Shown here in pieces: positions 38,817 to 47,243 of a DNA stretch of 64,000 nt. The stretch spans positions 67,384-131,383 of the forward strand of contig CALLRW010000017.1 in assembly GCA_938014215.1 (NCBI GenBank), read 5' to 3'. Both the position numbers and the translations under genes were made by a program. Within the stretch, counting starts at the first letter, position 1. Each line of letters opens with the position of its first letter. The notes below the pieces were generated by a model. It did no database searches and was not told the origin of the DNA. It saw nothing but the letters and a program-made list of their open reading frames with translations. Origin of the DNA: an uncultured Alistipes sp. Lineage in GTDB: Bacteria; Bacteroidota; Bacteroidia; Bacteroidales; Rikenellaceae.

Positions 38817-40699
38817 AACGAATCCTTGCAATCATACCGGCCGAACTGCGCCGCCGAAGCCTCGGCGTAACGGCCTCCGTGTTGGGACGTGCGCTGCTCA
38901 ACCTGATCGGCGTAGCGGCACTGGTCTCCCTGCTGGCACTGGCGCTGGACCCCGGCGCCGGGGCGGATCACGCTCCGGGCGGAGTGTTGCGCGCCTGGAC
39001 GGGAATCGCTTCGGAACGGGGATTCTTCGTCGCCGTCTGCGGCGCCGTCGTTCTCGTCACGCTGGCCAAAGGACTGGCCGTCAGGAAGCTGACACGCATC
39101 GAGGAGCGTTATCTCATCGACCTCTACCGGATCCTCTCCCGCAAACTCTTCGTCACCTACCACGACCGCGGGCTCCCCTTCATCGAACGGACGGACTCCA
39201 CGTCGCTCGCCCGCGACGTCAATGCCCTCACCCGGCTATTCACCACCGGCGTCGTCCGCCCGGCCGCGGCCCTGCTGGCCGATGCGACCCTGCTGACGAT
39301 GATCCTCGCCGCAGCGGCACTCTACCGTCCGGTCGTCACCCTGCTGCCGATGCTCCTTCTGACCGTCGGATGGCTCTGCATCCGGAGAATCCGCCGCCGG
39401 ATCGCCCGCTGCGGAGCGATCGAGAACCGGATCCGCCGCCGCAAGGGGAGACTCGTCGTCGAGGCCTTCCGCGGATATGCCGATCTGGAGCTGTGCGGAG
39501 CTTTCGCGGAACGGCTCGCGGCATTCGACCGGATGCTGGCCGCCGGGGGCCGCCTCGCCCGCCGCGAAGCCGACCTGAGGCTGCTGCCCCCGCTGATCGT
39601 CGAGTGCTGCACGGTCATCGCACTGGCACTGCTCGCGTCGGCAAGTTTCGGACAGCCCGACGCCCCGCTGCTCTTCGGACTCTACGCCATGGTAGCGCTG
39701 CGGATGATGCCCGCGGTGAGAAGCCTGCTGAACAACTGGAATACCCTCGGCCGTAACCGCACGGTCGTCGAAACCCTGAACCAGGCGCTGCACGGCGATC
39801 CGTCGCCGCACGACCGGACTCCGGTCCGCAGGCCGTTCGGAGCGGAAGCCGGAGCCGGCGGTCGCCGGAGCCACCATCCGGGGCCCGAGACGCACACCGT
39901 CAACAACTTCGGCGGTTCCATGCCGGCGACAGGCTCCGTCCGGGCGGTCGTCGTCGAGGCCCCGCCGGAGAGCGGAAAGGCGGCACCGCTGCCGTTCGAA
40001 CGGACGATCGAGTTCCGGCACCTTTCGTTCTGCTATCCGGACGCCGGAGAGGATCTCCTCCACGACCTCAGTTTCACGCTCCGCAAAGGTGAACGACTCG
40101 GGATTTGCGGCGCCTCGGGGGCCGGGAAGAGCACGCTGCTGCGGCTGCTGGCCGGACTCTACGAACCCACGGCCGGCGAGATCCGCATCGACGGCCGCCC
40201 GCTGGAGGCCGGAAACCGCCTCGGCTGGCAGCAACACATCGGTTATGTCGCCCAGTTTCCCTTCCTTGTCGACGGGACCCTTGCCGAAAACATCGCTCCC
40301 GGCCGTGCGAATGGCGACATCGATCCGCAGCGGATGGCCGAAGTCCTCGCAGCCGCACATCTCGAAACATTCGTCGCCACCCTGCCGCAGGGGCTTCAGA
40401 CACAGGTCGGCGAGGGCGGCATCCGTCTCTCGGGAGGCCAGCGGCAGCGCCTGGCTCTGGCCCGGGCCCTCTACCGACAGGCCGATCTGCTGCTGCTCGA
40501 CGAAGCAACCGCCTCGCTCGACGGCCGGACCGAAACGGAGGTGCTGAGCGCCCTGGAGGAGTTGTCGCTCCGCCGCCCCGGGATGACGATCTGCGCGGTG
40601 GCCCACCACGAAGCGGCCCTGGCCCGCTGCGGACGACGACTGCAACTCGGAGCCGGGCTGCCGGAGACCAAACCCTTGCCGTTATGGAGTATCAGATAG
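38813..40699 (+). CDS. ABC transporter, fused permease and ATP-binding protein (exporter type)
   Basis: The 628-residue protein has an N-terminal membrane domain of about six helices (1-325) and a C-terminal ATPase with Walker A GASGAGKSTLL, signature LSGGQRQRLALARAL and Walker B LLLLDEATASLD. Between them, residues about 330-385 are a low-complexity linker (HDRTPVRRPFGAEAGAGG and following). TTG at 38813 is the only start that preserves the membrane domain, and it overlaps the helicase stop. It sits with a kinase-like and a peptidase-like gene, so it probably exports a peptide or lipid handled by them. Confidence 0.88.
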   Translation: MKRILAIIPAELRRRSLGVTASVLGRALLNLIGVAALVSLLALALDPGAGADHAPGGVLRAWTGIASERGFFVAVCGAVVLVTLAKGLAVRKLTRIEERYLIDLYRILSRKLFVTYHDRGLPFIERTDSTSLARDVNALTRLFTTGVVRPAAALLADATLLTMILAAAALYRPVVTLLPMLLLTVGWLCIRRIRRRIARCGAIENRIRRRKGRLVVEAFRGYADLELCGAFAERLAAFDRMLAAGGRLARREADLRLLPPLIVECCTVIALALLASASFGQPDAPLLFGLYAMVALRMMPAVRSLLNNWNTLGRNRTVVETLNQALHGDPSPHDRTPVRRPFGAEAGAGGRRSHHPGPETHTVNNFGGSMPATGSVRAVVVEAPPESGKAAPLPFERTIEFRHLSFCYPDAGEDLLHDLSFTLRKGERLGICGASGAGKSTLLRLLAGLYEPTAGEIRIDGRPLEAGNRLGWQQHIGYVAQFPFLVDGTLAENIAPGRANGDIDPQRMAEVLAAAHLETFVATLPQGLQTQVGEGGIRLSGGQRQRLALARALYRQADLLLLDEATASLDGRTETEVLSALEELSLRRPGMTICAVAHHEAALARCGRRLQLGAGLPETKPLPLWSIR

Positions 40700-41784
40700 C
40701 CGATCTCACGCTGCAACTGCCCGACCAGCTGATTCCGCCCCGCTTCGCCGAGGCGCTGAGTCCCTTTGCCCCCGCCCGGCCGATGGGCGGCAACCCGGAC
40801 GGCCGCACGGGATGTCCGGGCACCGCACTTCGCACGATGCGGAGGGACTTGACCCTTCTCCCCACCGGGCCGATCCAGCGGGGCGAGGGGTGGCACGAAC
40901 TCCACCGTTTCGAATTCGCCGATGCCGGCGCCGACTGCCGTTTCGGACGGGACCAGGAGGGGTGGCTGCTCGAAATGACGCCGCGGCACACCGGCTCAAC
41001 CGTCCGGTTCCGGTATGCCCCGGCCGGAGGGCCTGCCCGGTGCGACTACACGCCGACCCACCATCCGGGACTCTTCCGCTTCGGGGTCTGGACCCTCTTC
41101 AACCTCGCCGCCCTGCAACATGCAACCGTCGCCATACACGCCTCGGCCCTCCGGTTCCGGGGGCGCGCCGTCCTCTTCCTCGGCGAATCGGGAACCGGCA
41201 AGAGCACCCACACCCGACTCTGGCGGCAATACATCCCCGGGGCCTCTCTGCTCAACGACGACAGCCCCCTTGTCAGCTGCCGCGCATCCGAAATCCGCGC
41301 CTGGGGTTCGCCCTGGAGCGGAAAACTCCCCTGCTATCGCAATGAATCGATCCCCGTCGCAGCCTTTGTCCGACTGGTTCAGGGTGCCGAAAACCGGATC
41401 CGGCCGCTCGCTCCGCTCGAAGCCTTCGGCGCGCTCTTCCCTTCGCTGCCGCCCGCCTTCGCCCGCGATGCGGAGCTCCGCGACCGGCTCGTCGACCTCC
41501 TGACCCGGATCATCCCCCGCATCCCCGTCTATCGGCTGGAATGCCGCCCCGACGCCGATGCCGCCCGGCTCGTCTGCCGGACACTCTTCGGCAATGAGGC
41601 GTTTCTCCCCGATGCAACCCCCGCCGCGACCGTCTGCCGGGATGCCGGTCGGGATTCGGGCCGGAGCTTCTGCCGGAATACGGGCCGGAATACCAGCCGG
41701 GAGGAGAGCCGTACATGCTCCGGATACGGGCAGACGGAGCGCAGCGAACCGTCACACGATGTCGGTCCGACCCCTCGTTGTTGA
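40684..41784 (+). CDS. HPr kinase/phosphorylase-like protein
   Basis: The 366-residue protein has a P-loop of the HprK type (FLGESGTGKSTHTRLW), a paired acidic site (LLNDDSPLV) and PWSGKLPCYRN, as in the HprK-related proteins of peptide-modification loci. The N-terminal half has no clear domain. The last 55 residues or so (from PDATPAAT) are a low-complexity tail with GRDSGRSFCRNTGRN units and lie outside the fold. It overlaps the ABC gene by 16 bp. True HprK (sugar phosphotransferase control) is unlikely because the protein lacks that family's N-terminal domain. Confidence 0.75.
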   Translation: MEYQIADLTLQLPDQLIPPRFAEALSPFAPARPMGGNPDGRTGCPGTALRTMRRDLTLLPTGPIQRGEGWHELHRFEFADAGADCRFGRDQEGWLLEMTPRHTGSTVRFRYAPAGGPARCDYTPTHHPGLFRFGVWTLFNLAALQHATVAIHASALRFRGRAVLFLGESGTGKSTHTRLWRQYIPGASLLNDDSPLVSCRASEIRAWGSPWSGKLPCYRNESIPVAAFVRLVQGAENRIRPLAPLEAFGALFPSLPPAFARDAELRDRLVDLLTRIIPRIPVYRLECRPDADAARLVCRTLFGNEAFLPDATPAATVCRDAGRDSGRSFCRNTGRNTSREESRTCSGYGQTERSEPSHDVGPTPRC

Positions 41785-41810
41785 ATCACACACATCCGAA
41801 GATCAACCGT

Positions 41811-42398
41811 ATGAAAATTTCAACAGAATTACGCCCCACACAAAATGGTCCGGAGCCTCGGACAAAGCCCCGTCCGGCGGCCGAACCACGGTCCGGGACA
41901 GTCGCCGAAACGAGCCGACTCCCGAGAAGCAAAGCGCATTCCGCACCAAACGACACCCGCATCGACACTCCGGCCGGCAGTTCGAACCCGCTCCTGTTCG
42001 GCCTGGTATGCGAACTGCTGCGTGAGGAGCGTGAGGTGACCGTACGGGTCGAGGGAGAGAGCATGCTCCCCCTCTTCCGCAGCGGATCGCGGATCCGGAT
42101 CCATCCCCTCCGTCCCGAAGAGCTCCGCCGCGGAAGCGTCGTTCTGGGCGAAACCGACTCGGGACACTTCGTCATCCACCGGATTGTCGCAGTTGATGGC
42201 CCGGTCATCCTGCTTCAGGGCGACGGCAACCTCATTCGCCGGGAGGCTCTCCCGCGCGAACGGATCCATGGGGCCGTGGACTGTTCACCCCTCAGGCAAC
42301 TGCTGGCCCGCATCTGGTGTTCACTCGGTCCGCTGCGCCGTTATCCGCTGCAGCTGCTGCGTAAAGTGGATCGCGCACGGCAGAACAGGCTCCACTGA
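41811..42398 (+). CDS. S26/S24-type serine peptidase-like protein
   Basis: In the 195-residue protein, residues about 1-70 are a disordered leader and residues 75-195 are the peptidase-like domain. VEGESMLPLFRSG has the Ser of GxSMxP peptidases. VIHRIVAVDG has His in the place of the usual Lys, as in SipW/ER-type signal peptidases. No membrane helix is obvious. Together with the ABC exporter and the HprK-like protein it resembles small peptide-maturation loci of Bacteroidota. The ATG at 41811 was chosen because an upstream ATG (41715) lies inside the previous gene's tail. Confidence 0.75.
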   Translation: MKISTELRPTQNGPEPRTKPRPAAEPRSGTVAETSRLPRSKAHSAPNDTRIDTPAGSSNPLLFGLVCELLREEREVTVRVEGESMLPLFRSGSRIRIHPLRPEELRRGSVVLGETDSGHFVIHRIVAVDGPVILLQGDGNLIRREALPRERIHGAVDCSPLRQLLARIWCSLGPLRRYPLQLLRKVDRARQNRLH

Positions 42399-42735
42399 AC
42401 GCTGCCGTCCAGACAAGATACACCCTCGCAGAACGTAGCCGCCCCAACAGATACGCCCCATCCGCTGAACGCTGCCGGTTCGACAGATACGTTTCCAATC
42501 GCTGTACGTCGCCGGTACGACAAGGTACACCCCTCGCTGAACGCAGCCGCCCCAACAGATACGCCCCATCCGCTGAACGCTGCCGGTCTGACTGATACGT
42601 CCCTATCCGCAGAAAGACGTCGGCCCGACTGACACGCTCCCAATCGCCGGACGTCGCCGGTCAGACAGATACGCTCCCAATCGCTGTACGTCGCCGGACC
42701 GACAGACACGCCCTCCAACCGCTGAAAAACGTTGG
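42399..42735. repeat. 36-38 bp tandem repeat, about 9 copies, with higher-order pattern
   Basis: Units of the form GCTGnACGTCGCCGG followed by CGACAGATACGC and a short spacer follow the peptidase stop directly. Units 2-3 resemble units 5-6, and units 7-9 form a third subtype, so blocks of two or three units were duplicated together. No gene is seen between 42399 and 42838. Confidence 0.88.
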
Positions 42736-42785
42736 TCCTCCATTCCGATTTTCCGTCTGTCGCCCGTGGAGAGACCTGCTCATAC

Positions 42786-42815
42786 GAAAAAAGGCCGGAG
42801 ATCACTCTCCGGCCT
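42786..42815 (-). terminator. Terminator of the ribosomal protein/tsf operon
   Basis: A 10-bp stem (42792-42801 with 42806-42815) is followed on the minus strand by TTTTTT. It lies 23 bp past the tsf stop. Confidence 0.9.
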
Positions 42816-42838
42816 GCAGTCTGTTCGATGCAGTCGAA

Positions 42839-43669
42839 TTACTCGCCCAGTGCGAAACGCTTGTAGGCAATCACCGTTGCATCCTTGTCAGCCTTCTTGA
42901 TGTAGTCGGCGATCGTCTCCTTCTCACCTACTACCAGCTGGTTCAGCAGCGTGTTCTCCTCGAAGAACTTGCGCATCTTACCCTCGGCGATCTTCTCGAG
43001 AATGGCCTCGGGCTTGTTGGCGTTCTTCGGATCCTGCTTCATGGCCTCCACGGCGATCTTGCGCTCGTGCTCAACCACTTCGGCCGGGCAGTCTGCCTCC
43101 GAGATCGATACCGGAGCCATGGCCGTAGCCTGCATGGCTACCACGTGGGCTACCTCGGCGGGAACCTCCTTGTTGAAGCCCAGCAGCGTACCGAGCTTCT
43201 TGTTGAAGTGCACGTAGGCGGCGCAGTAGGGAGCCTCGATGCGGGCGTAGTAAGCCAGCTCGATCTTCTCACCCGTCTGGCCCGACTTCTCGGTTACCAT
43301 CTCCTCGACGGTGTGACCCTCGGCGTTCTTGGCAGCCAGCAGGGCGTCGCGATCGGCAGCGTCCGAAGCGATGGCTACCTCGAGCATGGCCTCGGCCGAA
43401 GCCGTGTACTCGGCGTTCTGAGCCACGAAGTCCGTCTCGCACGCCAGGCAGAGCATGTATGCCTTCTGGCCCACGATCTTCGTTACGACAACACCCTCGG
43501 ATGCCGTACGGTCGGCACGCTTCGCAACGACGAGCTTGCCCTTCTCGCGGATAATGTCCTGAGCACGCGCATAGTCACCTTCTGCCTCGATGAGGGCCTT
43601 CTTGCAGTCCATCATGCCGGCGCCGGTCATCTTGCGCAGCTTCATTACATCAGCAGCTTTGATTTCCAT
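42839..43669 (-). CDS. tsf: Elongation factor Ts
   Basis: The 276-residue protein has the EF-Ts UBA-like N-terminus (VMKLRKMTGAGMMDCKKAL) and the core with the TDF motif (CLACETDFVAQN), which contacts EF-Tu. It recharges EF-Tu with GTP. Length is normal. It follows rpsB by 36 bp, the standard bacterial order. Confidence 0.98.
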   Translation of the reverse strand: MEIKAADVMKLRKMTGAGMMDCKKALIEAEGDYARAQDIIREKGKLVVAKRADRTASEGVVVTKIVGQKAYMLCLACETDFVAQNAEYTASAEAMLEVAIASDAADRDALLAAKNAEGHTVEEMVTEKSGQTGEKIELAYYARIEAPYCAAYVHFNKKLGTLLGFNKEVPAEVAHVVAMQATAMAPVSISEADCPAEVVEHERKIAVEAMKQDPKNANKPEAILEKIAEGKMRKFFEENTLLNQLVVGEKETIADYIKKADKDATVIAYKRFALGE

Positions 43670-43705
43670 AGTCTTTTATCGTTTTTTGCTTGTTTCTACT
43701 TGCAA

Positions 43706-44581
43706 TTACTCTGCCTTCTCGGCAGCAGCCTCCGAAGCAGGCTCCTCAAACGGGGTCTCAACAGCGGCAACCACGTCGGCTACGGCAGCCTCCTCGGCAT
43801 CGATCGAAGCCTTCACGGCCTTCTTGATGCGGGGTTTGCCCTCCTTCTTGGCGCCCTCGGCCTCAGCCTCCTGAGCCTCCTTCTCCTTCTCGAGCTTGCG
43901 CTCCTCGGTACCCTCGGCGATTGCGGCGCACATGGCGTCTACGATCACTGCGATGGACTTCGTAGCATCGTCGTTTGCAGGGATTACGTAATCAATGTCG
44001 GTCGGATCACAACAAGTATCTACCATTGCAAACACGGGGATGCTCAGTCGCTTGGCCTCCTTCACGGCGTTGGCCTCCTTCTGTACGTCAACGACGAACA
44101 GGGCGGCCGGCAGACGGGTCAGGTCGGCAATCGAGCCGAGGTTCTTCTCCAGCTTCGCACGCTGACGGGCGATCTGGAGCTTCTCGCGCTTCGAGAAGTT
44201 ATCGAACGTGCCGTCGTTGGTCATCTTGTCGATGGTGGCCATTTTCTTGACGGCTTTACGTATGGTGGGGAAGTTCGTAAGCATACCGCCGGCCCAACGC
44301 TCCGTGACGTAGGGCATTCCAACGGCTGCCACCTTTTCGGCAACAATCTCCTTGGCCTGCTTTTTCGTGGCAACGAACAGCACGCGCCGACCGCTCTTGG
44401 CGATCTGCTTCAGCGCTGCGGCTGCCTCATCGACCTTCAGCACCGTCTTGTGCAGGTCGATGATGTGGATGCCGTTCTTCTCCATGAAGATGTACGGAGC
44501 CATTTTGGGGTTCCATTTGCGCTTCAGGTGACCGAAGTGCGCACCGGCTTCCAGTAATGTATTAAAATCTGTACGTGACAT
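43706..44581 (-). CDS. rpsB: 30S ribosomal protein S2
   Basis: Residues 1-225 match S2 ([33 protein letters not shown]-type core, [26 protein letters not shown]). The 291-residue protein ends in a charged Ala/Glu/Lys tail of about 65 residues, a feature of many Bacteroidota S2 proteins. The 185 bp between rpsI and rpsB holds no gene and may be an operon leader. Confidence 0.98.
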   Translation of the reverse strand: [291 protein letters not shown]

Positions 44582-44765
44582 TTTAATTCGTTTCGTTAAT
44601 TGATTCTAATTCTCTTTTCTTCAACTCCAACGGGTAGCGAATCGTTCGATCCCGGGAGTTTTCCGCGGTGCGGCAACCGAAGGGTAATACTCGTATATAT
44701 AAAAAATACAGGCAGTCCTTCCGATTTGACAACCGACACCGTGCGTTGCCGAAATTCCGGTCGTA

Positions 44766-45152
44766 CTAACGCTTGCTGAACTGGAACTTGCGACGTGCTC
44801 CGGGCTGTCCGGGCTTCTTACGCTCAACCTCACGCGGATCACGCGTCAGGAAGCCGGCCTTCTTCAGTACCGGACGCATCTCGGCATCGATCTCGCACAG
44901 TGCACGTGCGATTCCCAGACGAGCGGCCTCGGCCTGTCCCTTGATACCGCCTCCATCCAGGTTGATGGCGATGTCATAGCTCTCGGCAGTGTTGGTAGCC
45001 AGCAGCGGCTGCTTTACCTGGAACTGGAGAATCTCGAGCGGGAAATAGACGGCGAGTTCCTTGTGGTTGATTGTAATCTGACCCTTACCCGGCTTCACGA
45101 ATACGCGAGCCACAGCGGCCTTACGACGACCTACGGTGTTTACAACTTCCAT
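44766..45152 (-). CDS. rpsI: 30S ribosomal protein S9
   Basis: The 128-residue protein has the S9 pattern: VNTVGRRKAAVARVFVKPGKG at the start, DGGGIKGQAEAARLGIARAL, and the basic C-terminal tail KFQFSKR that reaches the P-site tRNA. It starts 5 bp after the rplM stop. Confidence 0.98.
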   Translation of the reverse strand: MEVVNTVGRRKAAVARVFVKPGKGQITINHKELAVYFPLEILQFQVKQPLLATNTAESYDIAINLDGGGIKGQAEAARLGIARALCEIDAEMRPVLKKAGFLTRDPREVERKKPGQPGARRKFQFSKR

Positions 45153-45157
45153 AACTC

Positions 45158-45613
45158 TTACTTAATCTCGTTTAATTTTACACTCTTCGGGTTCTGAGCG
45201 GCGTGCGGGTGCTCCGGGCCGACATATACCTTCAGGTTCGTGAGCAGTTTCTCACCCAGGCGGTTCTTGGGAAGCATACCCTTGACGGCCTTCTCGATGA
45301 GGAACGTCGGTTTTTTAGCCAGATAGTCGGCAGGCGTGGCATAGCGCTGGCCGCCGGGGTATCCGGTGTGACGCGTGTAGACCTTGTCGGTCATCTTGTT
45401 GCCCGTGAGCTTCACCTTCTCCGCGTTGATGATGATGACGTAGTCACCACAGTCTACGTGGGGCGTGTAGCAAGGCTTGTTCTTGCCTCGGAGGATCTTC
45501 GCGACCTGCGATGCAAGACGTCCCAGTACCTCGTTCGTTGCGTCGATCACCACCCATTCCTTGGTGACGGTCGAGGCATTCGCCGAGATAGTCTTGTAGC
45601 TTAAAGAATCCAT
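45158..45613 (-). CDS. rplM: 50S ribosomal protein L13
   Basis: The 151-residue protein has the L13 signature (WVVIDATNEVLGRLASQVAKIL, VIIINAEKVKLTGNKMTDK, YPGGQR, GMLPKNRLG). It is the first gene of rplM-rpsI-rpsB-tsf, with its promoter at 45664-45671. Confidence 0.98.
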   Translation of the reverse strand: MDSLSYKTISANASTVTKEWVVIDATNEVLGRLASQVAKILRGKNKPCYTPHVDCGDYVIIINAEKVKLTGNKMTDKVYTRHTGYPGGQRYATPADYLAKKPTFLIEKAVKGMLPKNRLGEKLLTNLKVYVGPEHPHAAQNPKSVKLNEIK

Positions 45614-45644
45614 TACGTTTAATTTAACTTATTGTAATCCGTTT

Positions 45645-45671
45645 CCCGCACTTTGCGGGTGCGCAAAGGTA
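45645..45671 (-). promoter_or_regulatory. rplM promoter and 5'-terminal hairpin
   Basis: The minus strand has TACCTTTG (complement of 45664-45671). The expected transcript start falls at about 45657, so the perfect hairpin CCCGCA/TGCGGG (45645-45659) would form at the very 5' end of the message. It may stabilise the mRNA or bind a ribosomal protein. Confidence 0.55.
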
Positions 45672-45761
45672 CAAAAAAGTTTTGGTTCTGCAAAAAAGGT
45701 TGAAAATCTATTCAAAAATATTTTTTTTCGAAGGGTGTTTCCGAGCCCTGCGGCGGGCCGG

Positions 45762-45830
45762 CGGCAGCTACGGCAACCACGGCAGCCACGACGGCTACAG
45801 CGGCTACGGCAGCTACGGCAGCTACGGCCG
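45762..45830. repeat. 9-12 bp tandem repeat over the tonB stop codon
   Basis: Units of GGCAGCTAC and GGCTAC run from 45762 to 45830. The tonB stop codon (45822-45824) lies inside the first unit, so the array begins at the very end of the coding sequence. Read on the plus strand it gives a Gly/Ser/Tyr chain, probably fortuitous. Confidence 0.75.
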
Positions 45831-47030
45831 GGTGAACCGGACCGGCAGCGTGTATGGCACCGGCACGAGCCACCCCTGACAGGTTCCACTCGACCAGTGC
45901 GGCGAACGCTTCAGCACCCCAACCACCGCATTCGTAAAGGCCTTGTGTGGCGACGAGACCACCTTGATCCGATCGACCGACCCGTCGCGCTTGACCACAA
46001 ACGAAACGACCACCTCGCCGGAGCGTCCGGCACGAAGCATCTCCTGCGGATACCGCACCTGACCCATCACCCAACGCCGGAACGTATTGAGATTACCGCT
46101 ACGGAACTGCGGATGGTGCAACGCCGTCCGATCAAGCGAATCGCGGGTTGCGGGGTCTGTCGCCGCCATCCGCTCCGCCAGCCGCTGTTCCGAGCGCCGG
46201 AGCTCGGCCTCGGTCGGATCCTCCACGCTGCCGAAGATCACCTCGTCGCCCAGATTGACCCGAACCGGCGACCCCAGCCACGAACCGGGCGTCAGGCGCG
46301 GCATCTGCTCCAAAGCCGACTCCACCTCGCGGATCAACGCCTGCGGAGCCTTGCCCGTGACGCGGATTCCGGAGACCGAGCCGTCCTTCTCGACCGTAAA
46401 ACGCAGGCTGACCGTCGCCGCCTTACCGGCATAATCGATTCTCCGGCGCAGCCACGAGCGGAGCTGCAGGGCCCCGCCCCCTTCGAAACGCGGCATCTGC
46501 TCCGCGCGCCCATAGCTTTGCACATCTTCGCCCCGAAGCCGCCCCTCCGCATCACGCGAAAGCAGCCACTTCAGCTTCAGCCGGTTTTTCTGCTGCCGGG
46601 CAAGACCCGGCGACCGTTTCGCTTCGGAAACCGTCCACGCCGGAGCGTCGAACACCCGCTGCATGATCAGGCTGTCCAATACGGCATCGCCCGAACGTTC
46701 ATCCGCCGAGACCACCGACGTGCGGCGATCCTCCCCCACCGTAAACGAGAACTCCATCCGGACGGTATCCCCCTCCCGGAAGCGCACGTCTGAGAAGTCA
46801 AGCGTGTCGAGCAGCCCCAACTCAAAGGCGTAGAGGGCATCGGCGGAGACGCGAGTCGAGCTTTCGAGCAGTTTCGAAACCACCTCCGGCGGATTCTGGA
46901 CAGGCCGTGCATGGGCACACGACGCAACGCTCGTGCTGCCCTCCGGACGAGGTGCAGCACCAACTGTCAAGCCGACCGGCAGTGTCAATCCGACGGTCAG
47001 CATCAGGTTCAGAAGTTTGTTCATAGGCAT
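45822..47030 (-). CDS. TonB-family energy transducer-like protein
   Basis: The 402-residue protein has a signal-like N-terminus (LLNLMLTVGLTLPVGLTVGAA). It has two TonB-like C-terminal modules: one near 215-270 (ATVSLRFTVEKDGSVSGIRV) and a clear one at the end (YPQEMLRAGRSGEVVVSFVVKRDGSV, then PYTLPVRF). There is no N-terminal transmembrane helix of the classical TonB type, only the signal-like segment, so it may be a periplasmic relative and not a full ExbBD-driven TonB. ATG at 47024 is an alternative start. Confidence 0.78.
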   Translation of the reverse strand: MPMNKLLNLMLTVGLTLPVGLTVGAAPRPEGSTSVASCAHARPVQNPPEVVSKLLESSTRVSADALYAFELGLLDTLDFSDVRFREGDTVRMEFSFTVGEDRRTSVVSADERSGDAVLDSLIMQRVFDAPAWTVSEAKRSPGLARQQKNRLKLKWLLSRDAEGRLRGEDVQSYGRAEQMPRFEGGGALQLRSWLRRRIDYAGKAATVSLRFTVEKDGSVSGIRVTGKAPQALIREVESALEQMPRLTPGSWLGSPVRVNLGDEVIFGSVEDPTEAELRRSEQRLAERMAATDPATRDSLDRTALHHPQFRSGNLNTFRRWVMGQVRYPQEMLRAGRSGEVVVSFVVKRDGSVDRIKVVSSPHKAFTNAVVGVLKRSPHWSSGTCQGWLVPVPYTLPVRFTRP

Positions 47031-47177
47031 CGTTTGAAAGTTTTCGATTGTTCGGCGGACGAGCGCACTGTCCCGGAGACTCGATACAGCCTGCACCTGC
47101 CGATTTGTCCGCGCCATCCCCAGAGCATCGTCCCGCTCGGCACCCGCCGGTCCGTACCCGGCAATCCCGGGGACCAT

Positions 47178-47185
47178 AAAGGTAC
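47178..47185 (-). promoter_or_regulatory. -7 box for the TonB-like gene
   Basis: The minus strand reads TACCTTTA just past the T run of the mmd terminator, so that terminator and this promoter adjoin. Confidence 0.6.
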
Positions 47186-47193
47186 AAAAAAGA

Positions 47194-47223
47194 AAAAAGC
47201 CGGAAAAATTTTCCGGCTTTTTT
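47194..47223 (-). terminator. Terminator of the mce-mmd operon
   Basis: A near-perfect A/T-flanked stem (GCCGGAAAA with TTTTCCGGC) lies 20 bp past the mmdB stop, with T runs on both strands. Confidence 0.92.
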
Positions 47224-47243
47224 CATCTGTATCTCCGTGGTTT

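Noticed and set aside
40684..41784. Bifunctional HPr kinase/phosphorylase of sugar regulation
   Set aside because: Only the P-loop region matches. The regulatory N-terminal domain is absent and the operon context is an exporter, not a sugar system.
42399..42735. CRISPR array
   Set aside because: Units are contiguous, with no unique spacers between conserved repeats, and no cas genes are in the window. The same holds for the other arrays.
45682..45879. A 65-codon Gly/Ser/Tyr-rich frame on the plus strand
   Set aside because: It spans the rplM promoter region and the short array over the tonB stop, opposite a real coding end. It is a by-product of the repeat.
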